Source: Thermoflavifilum sp.
GTDB taxonomy: Bacteria > Bacteroidota > Bacteroidia > Chitinophagales > Chitinophagaceae
Assembly: GCF_014961315.1 (NCBI RefSeq)
Contig: NZ_CP063141.1
Coordinates: 806,001 to 870,000 of the forward strand
Direction of reading: 5' to 3'
Length of the DNA: 64,000 nt
Shown in pieces: positions 36,570-46,124 of this stretch. Each line of letters opens with the position of its first letter. Within the stretch, counting starts at the first letter, position 1. The notes beneath the pieces are model-generated. The model was not told where the DNA came from and searched no databases. It saw only the letters and a list, made by a program, of their open reading frames with translations. The translations under genes and the position numbers were made by a program.

Positions 36570-39497
36570 CTAACCTGGATTGCTGGATGAGGAGAGTTGT
36601 GCTCGCAGCTGATCAGCCTGCTGCTGAAGATGCCCGATGTACTGTTGCAACATCGACTTTGCCTGGCTGATGAAGCTATCCATCTGATCGTCATTTTCCC
36701 TTGCAGCCTGTTGTTCAATATTTTTCATGATTTCCAGTAAAGCATGCATATTCAATAAGCCCAGGCTGCTTTTCAGGCGATGCGCTTTTTCACGTATTTG
36801 TTGAAAATCGCGTTTCTCAAAAGCTTTCTCAATTTGCTCAAGGGTTACGGGTGCTGTTTGTAGAAACAAATCCAGTACTTCAAGCGTATACTGATCATCT
36901 TCCAGTTCACGAATCGTACTCAAATCATACCCGTTTTGTTCACTTGCAGATGGCTTTTGCGCTGCGTAACCGTTAGCCTGTGGGCGGGCATTTTCCTGTG
37001 TTGAAAGAGCGGGAAGCACCTGATGGATGACCTTTAAAACATCCTGAGGGGTGAAGGGCTTCCGGATACAGGCGTTGGCACCTTCCCGATACGATCGTTC
37101 TTCTTCATCGCCGAGTACGGCTGCCGTCATAGCAATAATCGGGAGGCTGAGCTGCATTTCCCTGCGGATATGCTGGATAGCCTGATATCCATTGACGACG
37201 GGCATGCGCATATCGATTAACAACAAATCGTAATGGCGATTTTCTTCCAGCCGGTGTATCACTTCGCGGCCATTATCCACGGTATCTACTTCGGCTCCCA
37301 GCCGATGCAACAGGCGGGAAATAAATTTCTGGTTCACATAGTTATCTTCGCCAACCAGTATGCGAAGCCCCTGTAAAGAAGGTTGAGGCAGCAACGCCGT
37401 TTGAGGCTGAGGATGAAGCCCTGAATCCCGATCGACTTGATAAGGTATGGAAACCGTAAACACACTGCCTTTCCCCGGCTCACTTTCTACTTCGATATGT
37501 CCTCCCTGCATTTTCACCAGTAACTGCGTGATGGATAATCCCAATCCTGTACCGCCGTATTTGCGACTGATGGCGGCTTCGGCCTGAGTGAAACTTTCAA
37601 AAATTTGTTGAATCCGATCCGCTGGAATACCGATCCCTGAATCGGCTACGGCTAATTGCACCATCACCCGATCTTCGGCTTCTGCCGGCAGCGCTTTTAC
37701 CTGTACCCGAATAAAACCAGTTTCCGTAAACTTCATTGCATTGCCCACAAGATTCACCAGGATCTGCTTCAGCCGATGGGGGTCGCCAATCAACCGATCG
37801 GGTACATCCGGCTCACACACGATATCAAATTGCAATTTTTTCTCCATCGCCCGGAAATGAAACAAATGATCGACCGATTGAAGAATCTCTCTCAACGAGA
37901 ATGGCAGCTTTTCAATGATAAGCTTACCGGCCTTGATTTTCGATAGATCAAGCAAATCATTGATGAGGGTTAATAAGGTATCGGCTGCTTCTTGGATGGA
38001 ACGCAGAAATTCCTGTTGTTCTGCAGTGAGTGAGCTGCTGCTTAATAAATACGTCATTCCCACAATGCCCTGCAGGGGTGTGCGCATCTCATGGCTGATG
38101 GTGGTAAGGAATTGTTCCTGAAACTTCTCTGCATCTTCGGCCCGTTGTTTGGCTTCCACTAACTGCTGTTGATACTGGATTAAATCCGTAATATCGGTGG
38201 CAATCCCACACAGTCCAAATATCCGCTGCTGCCCATCTTTTAACGGAAATTTGGTGATGAGAAAATGATGAGGTTCATTGTTGACGTAAATGATTTCTTC
38301 AGTTTTGTCAATCGATGCACCGCGATAAATACGTTCGTCACTTTCGTGATAGCGTTGTGCCAATTCGGGTTTTGTAATATCAAAATCTGTTTTTCCATTT
38401 ACCTGATCCCAGGTGAGTTGCAGGGTATCTTTAAATGCTTTGTTGACAAACTGATAGCGATGTTGAAGGTCTTTAATGAAAATCAGTGATGTGGTATTGT
38501 CCATCAGCGCCTGGAGCAGATGTTGGTCTTCTCTACGCTGACGTTCGGCCTGGCGCAAGCGCATCAGCATTTCTTTTCTTTCCGTATTATCCAGTACGAT
38601 GCATTGCAGGCCCATAGGGGTTTCATCTTCCAGCAACAGGGTAGAAAACATGCGCACCCATTTTTCCCGGCCATCTCTGGTGATGATGGGGAAATCGAGC
38701 GTAGTGTCGGATAACTTATGTTCAAACTGCTGCAGGTAAAATTGAGTAACACGCTCATGCCAGTCGGGATGCACCAGTACCTTATAGCTTTTGCCCAGTA
38801 ATTCTTCCGGTCTGTATCCAGTTAGTTGTTGCACCCTGCGGCTGATAAAAGTAAAGCGCCCATCCAGATCCGTGGTAAATACCACCACCCGTACGCCTTC
38901 AATGAGTTTGCGATAGCGGGCTTCGTTGGCTAATGCTTCCTGTTCGGCTTTTCTGCGCCTGGCTTCGTCCTGTTTCAATTGCCACAAGCCTACCAGCACA
39001 AATATGAAAAAACAAATACTTACAACCAGGGTATAGATCACCAATTTACGCGAAATACGCTGGTAGGACTGATCGCGTTGAAACAGTAAGCGGTTTTCTT
39101 CCCTTTCGATGTTGCGTATGGTAAGCTGCCAGTTGCTTAATTGTATCTGCGGTTGCGATAGCTTTTTACTGAGTTGATCAATCGGCTGGCGAAATAGGTT
39201 AAGCAGCGAATCAACCCTATCGCTCTGGGTAGGGTTATCATGAACCAGTTTCTGTAACAGCTGCAATTCATCAATCACAGCATTACGCCATGCATCTGTC
39301 GGAATAGGATTCCCTGTAAAATCTTGCTGAAGTAATGCCTGCAAACGTTGGGTATGGGAGAGTACTTCATAAGTATGCTGTACCTGCTTGCGTTCGGCTT
39401 CAAATTGACGGTAATAAGTGAGCGCGCTGATGGTAAAATAAAGAAATAAACCCAGCGCAAGTATGATGAGAATGGAAATGCGTTGCCTGAACAACAT
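36570..39497 (-). CDS. Hybrid sensor histidine kinase (PAS-PAS-HisKA-HATPase-REC-HPt)
   Basis: 975-residue membrane sensor. Order: N-terminal helix (~7-27), periplasmic segment, second helix (~153-173), two PAS domains (LEGVRVVVFTTDLDGRF... and LMDNTTSLIFIKDLQ...). The kinase core follows, with the phospho-His in TTISHEMRTPLQGI and the ATP lid motifs GNAMKFTETG and GGTGLGLSI. A receiver domain has its Asp in LLLIDMRMPVV. A C-terminal HPt domain carries H906 in KAHRLKSSLGL. It is a full phosphorelay in one chain, and the CheY-like gene downstream probably takes the phosphate. The signal is unknown. Confidence 0.92.
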   Translation of the reverse strand: MLFRQRISILIILALGLFLYFTISALTYYRQFEAERKQVQHTYEVLSHTQRLQALLQQDFTGNPIPTDAWRNAVIDELQLLQKLVHDNPTQSDRVDSLLNLFRQPIDQLSKKLSQPQIQLSNWQLTIRNIEREENRLLFQRDQSYQRISRKLVIYTLVVSICFFIFVLVGLWQLKQDEARRRKAEQEALANEARYRKLIEGVRVVVFTTDLDGRFTFISRRVQQLTGYRPEELLGKSYKVLVHPDWHERVTQFYLQQFEHKLSDTTLDFPIITRDGREKWVRMFSTLLLEDETPMGLQCIVLDNTERKEMLMRLRQAERQRREDQHLLQALMDNTTSLIFIKDLQHRYQFVNKAFKDTLQLTWDQVNGKTDFDITKPELAQRYHESDERIYRGASIDKTEEIIYVNNEPHHFLITKFPLKDGQQRIFGLCGIATDITDLIQYQQQLVEAKQRAEDAEKFQEQFLTTISHEMRTPLQGIVGMTYLLSSSSLTAEQQEFLRSIQEAADTLLTLINDLLDLSKIKAGKLIIEKLPFSLREILQSVDHLFHFRAMEKKLQFDIVCEPDVPDRLIGDPHRLKQILVNLVGNAMKFTETGFIRVQVKALPAEAEDRVMVQLAVADSGIGIPADRIQQIFESFTQAEAAISRKYGGTGLGLSITQLLVKMQGGHIEVESEPGKGSVFTVSIPYQVDRDSGLHPQPQTALLPQPSLQGLRILVGEDNYVNQKFISRLLHRLGAEVDTVDNGREVIHRLEENRHYDLLLIDMRMPVVNGYQAIQHIRREMQLSLPIIAMTAAVLGDEEERSYREGANACIRKPFTPQDVLKVIHQVLPALSTQENARPQANGYAAQKPSASEQNGYDLSTIRELEDDQYTLEVLDLFLQTAPVTLEQIEKAFEKRDFQQIREKAHRLKSSLGLLNMHALLEIMKNIEQQAARENDDQMDSFISQAKSMLQQYIGHLQQQADQLRAQLSSSSNPG

Positions 39498-39712
39498 GGT
39501 TTAACAGGATAGGTTAAGTATGGGCATATACGAAAAAGATCCGCATATCGATCCGAAAATTAAAAAATTTTTTATACCTGAAAAACAAAATATAATGATA
39601 TGTTTTAATTTGAATAAATCTTTACTTCACGTCTGGTTTAAACATGTTATGACTGCGCTGAAAATAAAAAAGCAAATTTCGGTAAAGCAGCTAAAAAAAC
39701 GGATGGATTGAT

Positions 39713-39744
39713 TTTGCCCGACGAAGGATTTCCCTTTATCTTTG
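39713..39744 (+). promoter_or_regulatory. Consensus Bacteroidetes promoter of the beta-barrel gene
   Basis: TTTG at 39713-39716, 20 bp, then TATCTTTG at 39737-39744: both elements match the Bacteroidetes consensus exactly. Transcription would start near 39751, 17 bp before the ATG at 39768. Confidence 0.65.
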
Positions 39745-39767
39745 TCCATACAGCCTTTTAAAGCATA

Positions 39768-40556
39768 GTGGATATGTATTCATTTTTGCACCAATTTTTA
39801 ACGATACGGCAGGCATTTTTGCTACGTTTCACCATCTGGCTGATTGCAGTAGCAAGCGTTGCAGGAGGAATTCCATTTACGGCGCGTGCCCAGCAGCATG
39901 AAGGATATTCCGGCTCGGTCAGGACCCATGGTGAAGGGATCAGCTCCATACCGGTTTCTTATTCCCGGGATTTTTTGATTATACAGCTCGGGCATGATGT
40001 ATGGAGTGGGCTTCCATCAGGTGTCAGCACAAGGGGCTGGAATCGAGATTTCAATATTGCTTTGCTGTATGATTTTCCTTTTCAGCAAAGCCATTTCAGT
40101 TTTGCACTGGGATTGGGTGTGAGCACCAGCAATGTGTTTTTTAAGAACCTTACCTTGAATATTGCCGATAGCACTTCGTCCCAGCTGAGCTTTACCAGTG
40201 ATAGCAAATACAACAAATACAAAATCGCCACCACCTATCTGGAAATACCGCTTGAGTTTCGTTTTCGACAGGTTGCACAAAATGCCAATAGAGGGTTCAA
40301 AGTGGCACTTGGAGCTAAATTAGGTTTGAATACCGATGCGCACGCCAAGGGCAAGCGTGTGGTGGCTGGTTTCCCCGAAGTGGAAAAATTCAAAACCCGT
40401 CGATTCTTTAATCCCTATCGCGTGGCTGCCACGGCCCGTATCGGCTGGGGCAATTTCAATCTCTATGGCAGCTATAGCCTGACCCCTCTGTTCCGACAGA
40501 ACACCGGACTGGATGTGCATACGTATTCTATCGGCTTATGCCTGAGCGGCTTATAA
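39768..40556 (+). CDS. PorT-like outer-membrane beta-barrel protein
   Basis: 262 residues with an N-terminal signal region (FTIWLIAVASVAGGIPFTARAQ). The mature part shows the alternating strands of PorT/OmpW-like barrels (PF13568 type): HFSFALGLGVSTSNVFF, LEIPLEFRFRQ, FKVALGAKLGL and NLYGSYSLTPLFR. YLEIPLEFRF is highly characteristic. It ends with SIGLCLSGL rather than a terminal aromatic. Probable outer-membrane protein of unknown partner. A consensus promoter lies just upstream. Confidence 0.75.
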   Translation: MDMYSFLHQFLTIRQAFLLRFTIWLIAVASVAGGIPFTARAQQHEGYSGSVRTHGEGISSIPVSYSRDFLIIQLGHDVWSGLPSGVSTRGWNRDFNIALLYDFPFQQSHFSFALGLGVSTSNVFFKNLTLNIADSTSSQLSFTSDSKYNKYKIATTYLEIPLEFRFRQVAQNANRGFKVALGAKLGLNTDAHAKGKRVVAGFPEVEKFKTRRFFNPYRVAATARIGWGNFNLYGSYSLTPLFRQNTGLDVHTYSIGLCLSGL

Positions 40557-40571
40557 ATTGAAAATGGTGCT

Positions 40572-42719
40572 TCAGGGATTTGCTAACCAGTTTAACACCT
40601 GGTGTTGCCAGACCAGCAGCTCATGGCCTATTTGCCAGTGATGTGCGATGTCAGGAAAATACAATAACCTGCCGGGTAATTGTTGATCCTTGGCTTCATT
40701 AAAGAGTCCCAGCCCCTGACGGGAAGATACCAGCCCATCCTTTCCACCCACGCCGATCAGCATAGGCAAAGCGGGTACCCGCCATTCAGCATCTGAAACA
40801 GGTCGCATTTTTTCATGCTCCAGGACATCGTGTATCTGCGTGGCTATCCATCGGGCCGAGGTGGTGGATTCCCACGAAGGAATATTCACCACAGGATTCC
40901 AGAGCACGAGGCGCTGTATGGGATAGCTGAATGAGCGAGACGGATTTGATGCCCAGCTCAGCGCAAGATAAGCTCCCCATCCGCTGCCCATCAGGACGAG
41001 CCGCTGGGTGTCCACCCGCAAAGCAGCAAGCAATCGGGAAAGGCTATCGGCCAGGCTTTGCAGGGTTGCAGGGTTCAGGTAAAAAGCCAGTGCGTTGGGA
41101 ATTTGACCTGAAGCACCCGACATGCCGATCTCAGGTGAAACCGTAAACACCCAATACCCCGCATCGGCAAGCATTTGCGGTTGTTCCCACGACATCGCCC
41201 CCGATGGCCCTGCAGATACGCCCGGGGCATCAAACCATTCCAGATCGGGTAAGCAAATGATAGCCGGATATGTTTCGCCAGCAGAATCAAACCCAAAAGG
41301 GCGATATACCTGAATCCGGACTTTTGTATCTCCGGCGAGCGAAAAAACTTTACCGGCAAAAGGATTTGCGTCCTGCAATGTGGTATCGGTCTGGACAAGC
41401 AGATGGGCACTTCCATTTTGTTTATCTACCCAAAAAAGCTTTTGCAGACGATGCCACCGAGCAACGGCCACAATCCAGGCTGCAGGCGTTTCCCCGACCA
41501 GCGCGGCAATCGACGCATGCAAATGTGTAATTTGCTGGATGACGAGGGGTGTATGCAGCCGTTCATTATCCAGTACCTGCACCCGATAAAGCTCTATGCC
41601 CGCCGAATCAGGATAACTGGCCGTGAAAAGCAGGCTCTGTCCATCGTTCGACCACCAGAAACGATTTACCCTTCCTGCCCAATGACGGGTGAGGTTATAC
41701 TGTGTTCGGTGTTCAAGATCTGCTAAAACCAGATCACGCTGACCGGCACGGCTGCCAGTTAATGTTTCGGCTATCCAGGCTATCCAGTGGCTATTGCTGG
41801 AATGGATGGCAGGATTGAATAAAGGTGATTGATAAGCCATTAAAGGCGTGTGTGAAATATCCGATTTTAAGGGCTCACAGGTCAAACAACTGGTAAGGCC
41901 ATTTTGTAAATCGTACAGATAAATCTGGCTGGTTTGCCCGGCTGTTGATGCATGCGGCAACACACCCGTTTCACTACCCTGCCCGCCAGGTTTGTATGCA
42001 GCATACACGATATACCGCTCGTCGGGGCTCCAGTGAATCTGGGTCAAAGAACCATTCACCAGCTCGGTATCCACACTGGCCTGCTCATAAGGCATCAAAT
42101 CCACCGGCATACCTACATTGCCCATCGAATCAAATCGAGCATACAACAGGTGACCTGCATAGCCATTTTCCCATCCGTTTGCATCAAATGCCGGTAAATC
42201 ATGATAAATGCGGGCCAGGGTTTTTCCGAATTGTGGATAATAATCTCTGGCTTCTACATCTCGCACCTTTTCGGCATGCACAAACAATAGGTAATCCTGC
42301 TTCGGCGAAACCAGTAAATGCCGGTATGGCGAATCAATCTGCGTCAACGGTCGCAAGGCCGGACTGTCGGTACGTAACATGTAACATTGATTTCCTCTTG
42401 TCCCGATCCATTCGTGTGGCTGCAGCCGGGACAGGTTTTCCAGTTGCGGCCCATCAAATGAGAGCAGTTGCCGGGGATTTGACTGAACCGGCAGGGAAGG
42501 GATGGGCTGTACCCAGAGCTGATGCCGCACCAGATCTCGCTGAATGTCGTAGGCCGAAATCACATAATACAACGCCTGCTTACCGGCATAATCGCCCGTC
42601 CAGCTTGCACTGATATACGGACTTGTCGCTATCCGTTCAGGTGACCAAGCCAGCTGAGCCTGAGCTGCATACATGCAACTCATCCATCCGCAACAGACGA
42701 TGATATGCTTCCATTTACC
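40572..42719 (-). CDS. S9 prolyl-oligopeptidase-like hydrolase, exported
   Basis: About 715 residues from the ATG at 42719, with a signal peptide (HIIVCCGWMSCMYAAQA). The N-terminal two thirds are WD-like repeats (WSPDERYIVYAAY, WWSNDGQSLLFTASY) forming a propeller. The C-terminal alpha/beta hydrolase has the nucleophile in LMGSGWGAYLALSW (GxSxG), an Asp in GVGGKDGLVSS and a His in PDIAHHWQIG. It is like dipeptidyl peptidases or acyl aminoacyl peptidases of Bacteroidetes. Activity on a real substrate is not shown. Divergent from hflX. Confidence 0.8.
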   Translation of the reverse strand, partial: GKWKHIIVCCGWMSCMYAAQAQLAWSPERIATSPYISASWTGDYAGKQALYYVISAYDIQRDLVRHQLWVQPIPSLPVQSNPRQLLSFDGPQLENLSRLQPHEWIGTRGNQCYMLRTDSPALRPLTQIDSPYRHLLVSPKQDYLLFVHAEKVRDVEARDYYPQFGKTLARIYHDLPAFDANGWENGYAGHLLYARFDSMGNVGMPVDLMPYEQASVDTELVNGSLTQIHWSPDERYIVYAAYKPGGQGSETGVLPHASTAGQTSQIYLYDLQNGLTSCLTCEPLKSDISHTPLMAYQSPLFNPAIHSSNSHWIAWIAETLTGSRAGQRDLVLADLEHRTQYNLTRHWAGRVNRFWWSNDGQSLLFTASYPDSAGIELYRVQVLDNERLHTPLVIQQITHLHASIAALVGETPAAWIVAVARWHRLQKLFWVDKQNGSAHLLVQTDTTLQDANPFAGKVFSLAGDTKVRIQVYRPFGFDSAGETYPAIICLPDLEWFDAPGVSAGPSGAMSWEQPQMLADAGYWVFTVSPEIGMSGASGQIPNALAFYLNPATLQSLADSLSRLLAALRVDTQRLVLMGSGWGAYLALSWASNPSRSFSYPIQRLVLWNPVVNIPSWESTTSARWIATQIHDVLEHEKMRPVSDAEWRVPALPMLIGVGGKDGLVSSRQGLGLFNEAKDQQLPGRLLYFPDIAHHWQIGHELLVWQHQVLNWLANP

Positions 42720-42743
42720 CATAGCTATACCCGAAGCCTTTAC

Positions 42744-43976
42744 ATGCAATGTACTAACTTTGTATGGCTAAAGGAACCAGCATTGATTGATTTTCAACCT
42801 ACTGCATCACATCCCGAAAAAGCCATACTCATCGGGATTATTACTCCGGAGACCACAGAAGCTCAAGTAAATGAGTATTTAAACGAACTGGCTTTCCTGG
42901 CCGAAACAGCCGGTGCACAGGCTGTCAGGCGGTTTGTGCAAAAACTTCCCCATCCTGATCCCCGCACAATGATCGGCAAAGGGAAGCTGGAAGAAATCAA
43001 ACGCTACTTGAATGGTAAGGATATCACCCTCGCTATCTTCGACGAAGAATTAAGCGGTACGCAAATCACCAATATCGAAAAAATTCTCGGCATAAAGACC
43101 ATCGACCGTACCGATTTGATCCTCGATATATTCGCAAAAAGAGCCCGTACAGCCCGTGCTAAAACACAGGTGGAACTGGCTCAATACCAGTACCTGTTGC
43201 CTCGCCTGAAAGGCATGTGGACACACCTGGGTCGCCATGGAGGCGGTATTGGCACACGCGGGCCCGGAGAAACGGAAATTGAAACCGACCGTCGACTGGT
43301 GAAAGACAAAATCGCCCTCCTGCGCAAGCGATTGAAAGAGATTGAAAAACAAGCACAGGTGCAACGAAAGGAACGTTCAGGATACATACGCGTCGCACTG
43401 GTGGGCTATACCAATGCCGGCAAATCGACCCTGATGAATGTGCTGAGCAAAAGTGAAGTGTTTGCTGAAAATAAACTATTTGCTACACTCGACACCACCA
43501 CACGTAAGGTGGTTTACCGACAAACGCCTTTTCTGCTCAGCGATACGGTGGGTTTCATCCGTAAACTGCCCCATCACCTGGTAGAAAGCTTCAAATCTAC
43601 ACTTGATGAGGTGCGGGAAAGCGATATGCTGTTGCATGTGGTAGATATCAGCCATCCTCATTATGAAGAACAGATCGAAGTGGTAAACCGCACCCTCCAG
43701 GAATTAGGCTCACTGGAAAAGCCTACACTGCTGGTTTTTAACAAGTTAGACCTGTACGAACAACAGCATTTCGACCCCTTTCTGCCCGCCGAAATTCGAC
43801 AGGAGCTGCTTCAACAGTTGAAAACCGAATGGCAACATCGCACCCATGGCCATGCCATTTTCATTTCGGCTACCGAAAAACGCAATCTGGAGGAATTACG
43901 GGAGCGGCTCTGGGAGCACATTGTAGCGCTATATCGGCAACGCTACCCTTATCAAACAGAATTTTTCACGGTGTAG
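42744..43976 (+). CDS. hflX: GTPase HflX (ribosome-associated)
   Basis: About 410 residues. N-terminal HflX domain (TAGAQAVRRFVQKLPHPDPRTMIGKGKLEEI) followed by a coiled linker and a G domain: GYTNAGKSTLMN (G1), TLDTTTRK (G2), LSDTVGFIRKLPHHLVESF (G3) and VFNKLD (G4). HflX rescues stalled ribosomes, for example in heat stress. The ATG at 42744 gives MQCTNFVWLKEPALIDF. However, an exact -7 box TAACTTTG is at 42755-42762, just after it; if real, the true start would be the TTG near 42783. Confidence 0.92.
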   Translation: MQCTNFVWLKEPALIDFQPTASHPEKAILIGIITPETTEAQVNEYLNELAFLAETAGAQAVRRFVQKLPHPDPRTMIGKGKLEEIKRYLNGKDITLAIFDEELSGTQITNIEKILGIKTIDRTDLILDIFAKRARTARAKTQVELAQYQYLLPRLKGMWTHLGRHGGGIGTRGPGETEIETDRRLVKDKIALLRKRLKEIEKQAQVQRKERSGYIRVALVGYTNAGKSTLMNVLSKSEVFAENKLFATLDTTTRKVVYRQTPFLLSDTVGFIRKLPHHLVESFKSTLDEVRESDMLLHVVDISHPHYEEQIEVVNRTLQELGSLEKPTLLVFNKLDLYEQQHFDPFLPAEIRQELLQQLKTEWQHRTHGHAIFISATEKRNLEELRERLWEHIVALYRQRYPYQTEFFTV

Positions 43977-44060
43977 CAGTTGAGAAAAACAAAAATTCCC
44001 TAATTTTGTCGTCCCCATCAGGCTGGTGCTCGATCTGGGCACTGCTGCTGCAATACACAC

Positions 44061-44134
44061 TCCTCCTTAGCTCAGCTGGTTAGAGCATCTGACTGTTAAT
44101 CAGAGGGTCGCTGGTTCAAGTCCAGCAGGAGGAG
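44061..44134 (+). tRNA. tRNA-Asn (anticodon GTT)
   Basis: Full cloverleaf: acceptor TCCTCCT / AGGAGGA, D arm GCTC...GAGC, anticodon arm TCTGA / TCAGA with loop CTGTTAA (anticodon GTT), variable GGGTC, T arm GCTGG-TTCAAGT-CCAGC, and discriminator G at 44134. CCA is not encoded. It lies 84 bp after hflX and marks the left side of the CRISPR island. Confidence 0.97.
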
Positions 44135-44335
44135 CTTTTGTGTGTTTGTTATCCACATATATTCTTACCTGCACAATCTCATAAAATAAAATCCTTCTTT
44201 GTTCGTTTAAAAATTATTAAAATGGCGATCATCTGGATTACCCTATGCTTGTTATTACACCAACATCGCAATGCAATTTGAAAGATTCCAGCCTAATACT
44301 TCCCCTCAAAATATGTACAGAAAATAATAACACCC

Positions 44336-44362
44336 AAAAAAAAGCCCCGCTAAGTGCGAGGC
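44336..44362 (-). terminator. Intrinsic terminator of the tracrRNA
   Basis: GCCTCGC and GCGGGGC form a 7-bp stem (one G-U) with a 5-nt loop, followed on the minus strand by eight T residues (44336-44343). Confidence 0.85.
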
Positions 44363-44430
44363 AAACTTATCGAGGCAAATCCTCACTACGGAATAATCCT
44401 TATTGTGATTTGCTTCTGAAGCGTAAATTT
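44336..44430 (-). ncRNA. tracrRNA of the type II-C CRISPR system
   Basis: On the minus strand upstream of cas9, divergent from it. The anti-repeat at 44402-44430 reads AAGCAAATCACAAT, complementary to the first 14 nt of both CRISPR repeat types (one G-U). Further AAATTT pairs beyond a bulge. It is followed by AAGGATTATTCCG, a block I recognise from Bacteroidetes type II-C tracrRNAs, then a stem (GAGG-ATTTG-CCTC, 44372-44384) and a 7-bp GC-rich terminator hairpin with eight T residues. The 5' end may lie a few bases further right. This RNA pairs with the crRNA and loads Cas9. Confidence 0.9.
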
Positions 44431-44456
44431 AGAATAAAAAATTAAAATAACAAATC

Positions 44457-46124
44457 ATGGAAACAAAAAAAGTATTGGGGTTAGATATTGGAACAAATTC
44501 TGTTGGCGCCGCATTGATAGAAATACCCAGGACAATTGATGATTTTGGAAAAGAAGGTAAAATCATTTGGGTGGGCAGCCGGACTATTCCTACTGGCGGT
44601 GATTACTTACAAAAGTTTGAAAGCGGTGCACAAGCGGAAACCAAAGCTTCAGCAAGAAGAATGAAACGAGGCTCTAGAAGACTAAAACATCGTTATAAAT
44701 TAAGAAGGAGCCGGCTTACACAAGTATTTAAAATATTAGGTTGGGTTCCTGAAGATTTCCCCCTGGACAATCCAAAAAGAATAAAAGAAATCATTCGTGA
44801 AAACAATGGTCGTTTCGAATTTAAAATGTATCATTATTTGCCGTTTAGCCAGGAAACAATCAGGGAATTTTATACCGAACTGGATCCAAACCAGGATATT
44901 AACAAAATATTGGAAGAGATAGAGTATCGGAGAAGAAATAATGGAAAAAAGTTAAATAAAGACGTTGAACTGTTGCCCGAAGATTGGATTGTTTATTACC
45001 TAAGAAAAAAGGCGCTTATTGAAAAAATCACTCTGCAAGAACTGGTGCGCATTCTTTATGTTTTAAACCAACGCAGAGGCTTTAAAAGCAGCAGAAAAGA
45101 TTTGCAGGAAAGCGAATTGCTAAGCTATGATGAATTTATTGCACATAAAATCAAAATCGATAATGGAGCATTGTTGGAATATAAAAATGGTGAAGGACAG
45201 GAAAAAAGAACACAATTTGTTTCTCTTGCTACAATAACAAGGGTTGAACAGAAAAATGACGAGAAGGATAAAAAAGGAAACTTAACTTTTATTATAGAAA
45301 CCTCAGACAAAAGAATTCAGCCATGGGAGGTAAAGCGAAAAGAGAAACCTGACTGGGAAGGCAAAGAAATGAAACTTCTTGTCGAACAAAAAATCAATCG
45401 TAAGGGCGAAATAAAACAGGATAAAGATCCAAAAGTGCCCGGTGAACAAGATTGGTCTCTTTTGATGACGGCTCTGAACAATCAAATTGATGAATCCAGG
45501 AAACATGTTGGTGAATTTTTCTGGGATAAATTGGTAGAACATTTCAAGAAAAAGGAAATTTATAAAATTCGACAAAATGTGGTGCGCAGGGAGAAGTACC
45601 AGAAAGAGCTAAAAGCTATCTGGGATAAACAAGTTGAATTACGTAAAGCGGAGAGAACAGAAGAAGAATTGATCAAACTTGACAAGTTAAAACTCATTGC
45701 CGAAACATTGTACAGGCACAATAAGACAAAACAAAAGGACTTAGTTGAAAGAGGTCTTTATCATATCATTGCCAATGATATTATTTACTATCAACGCGAT
45801 TTGAAATCGCAAAAAAATTCCATTTCGGAATGCAGATATGAAAAAAGAATAGGTAAAGAAAAAAACCAAAATGGAGAATGGGAAATAACAGGGGTGTATG
45901 GGTTAAAATGTGCACCAAAATCCAGTCCGCTTTTTCAGGAATTTCGTATCTGGCAAGATATTCATAACATCCGCATCCTGAAGAAAGAGGAAAATGTAAG
46001 TGGTAAAATTCAATTGGATGTGGATGTAACACAAAAGTATGTTGACGATAATAAAAAGCTGAATTATTTGATATGTTTGATTCTGAAGCAGAGATATACG
46101 AGAAAAACATCTTTGACAAACTAA
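44457..46124 (+). CDS. Cas9 fragment 1: RuvC-I, bridge helix, start of REC lobe
   Basis: Encodes the N-terminal part. VLGLDIGTNSVGAALIE holds the RuvC-I aspartate (D10). The arginine-rich bridge helix is ASARRMKRGSRRLKHRYKLR (residues ~64-83). The RGFKSSRK element and the Lys/Glu-rich rest belong to the recognition lobe. True Cas9 sequence ends near residue 534; the last ~20 residues come from the wrong frame after the A5 run. Confidence 0.85.
   Translation: METKKVLGLDIGTNSVGAALIEIPRTIDDFGKEGKIIWVGSRTIPTGGDYLQKFESGAQAETKASARRMKRGSRRLKHRYKLRRSRLTQVFKILGWVPEDFPLDNPKRIKEIIRENNGRFEFKMYHYLPFSQETIREFYTELDPNQDINKILEEIEYRRRNNGKKLNKDVELLPEDWIVYYLRKKALIEKITLQELVRILYVLNQRRGFKSSRKDLQESELLSYDEFIAHKIKIDNGALLEYKNGEGQEKRTQFVSLATITRVEQKNDEKDKKGNLTFIIETSDKRIQPWEVKRKEKPDWEGKEMKLLVEQKINRKGEIKQDKDPKVPGEQDWSLLMTALNNQIDESRKHVGEFFWDKLVEHFKKKEIYKIRQNVVRREKYQKELKAIWDKQVELRKAERTEEELIKLDKLKLIAETLYRHNKTKQKDLVERGLYHIIANDIIYYQRDLKSQKNSISECRYEKRIGKEKNQNGEWEITGVYGLKCAPKSSPLFQEFRIWQDIHNIRILKKEENVSGKIQLDVDVTQKYVDDNKKLNYLICLILKQRYTRKTSLTN

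Noticed and set aside
39520..39711. A 63-codon Lys-rich frame between the kinase and the barrel gene
   Set aside because: No start context, low complexity and it lies in an AT-rich gap just before a consensus promoter; probably chance.
44272..44290. CAATTTGAAAG in the cas9 upstream gap, resembling part of the CRISPR repeat
   Set aside because: Only about 11 nt match and the rest diverges; too short to call a degenerate repeat.
44245..44445. A 66-codon plus-strand frame upstream of cas9
   Set aside because: It runs through the tracrRNA and its terminator, has no recognisable domain, and is best explained by the RNA gene.
46053..46073. Programmed -1 frameshift in cas9 on a slippery A-run
   Set aside because: The run is only five A residues after a T (T AAA AAG), not the classical A AAA AAG heptamer, and two more frameshifts follow; decay or error is simpler.
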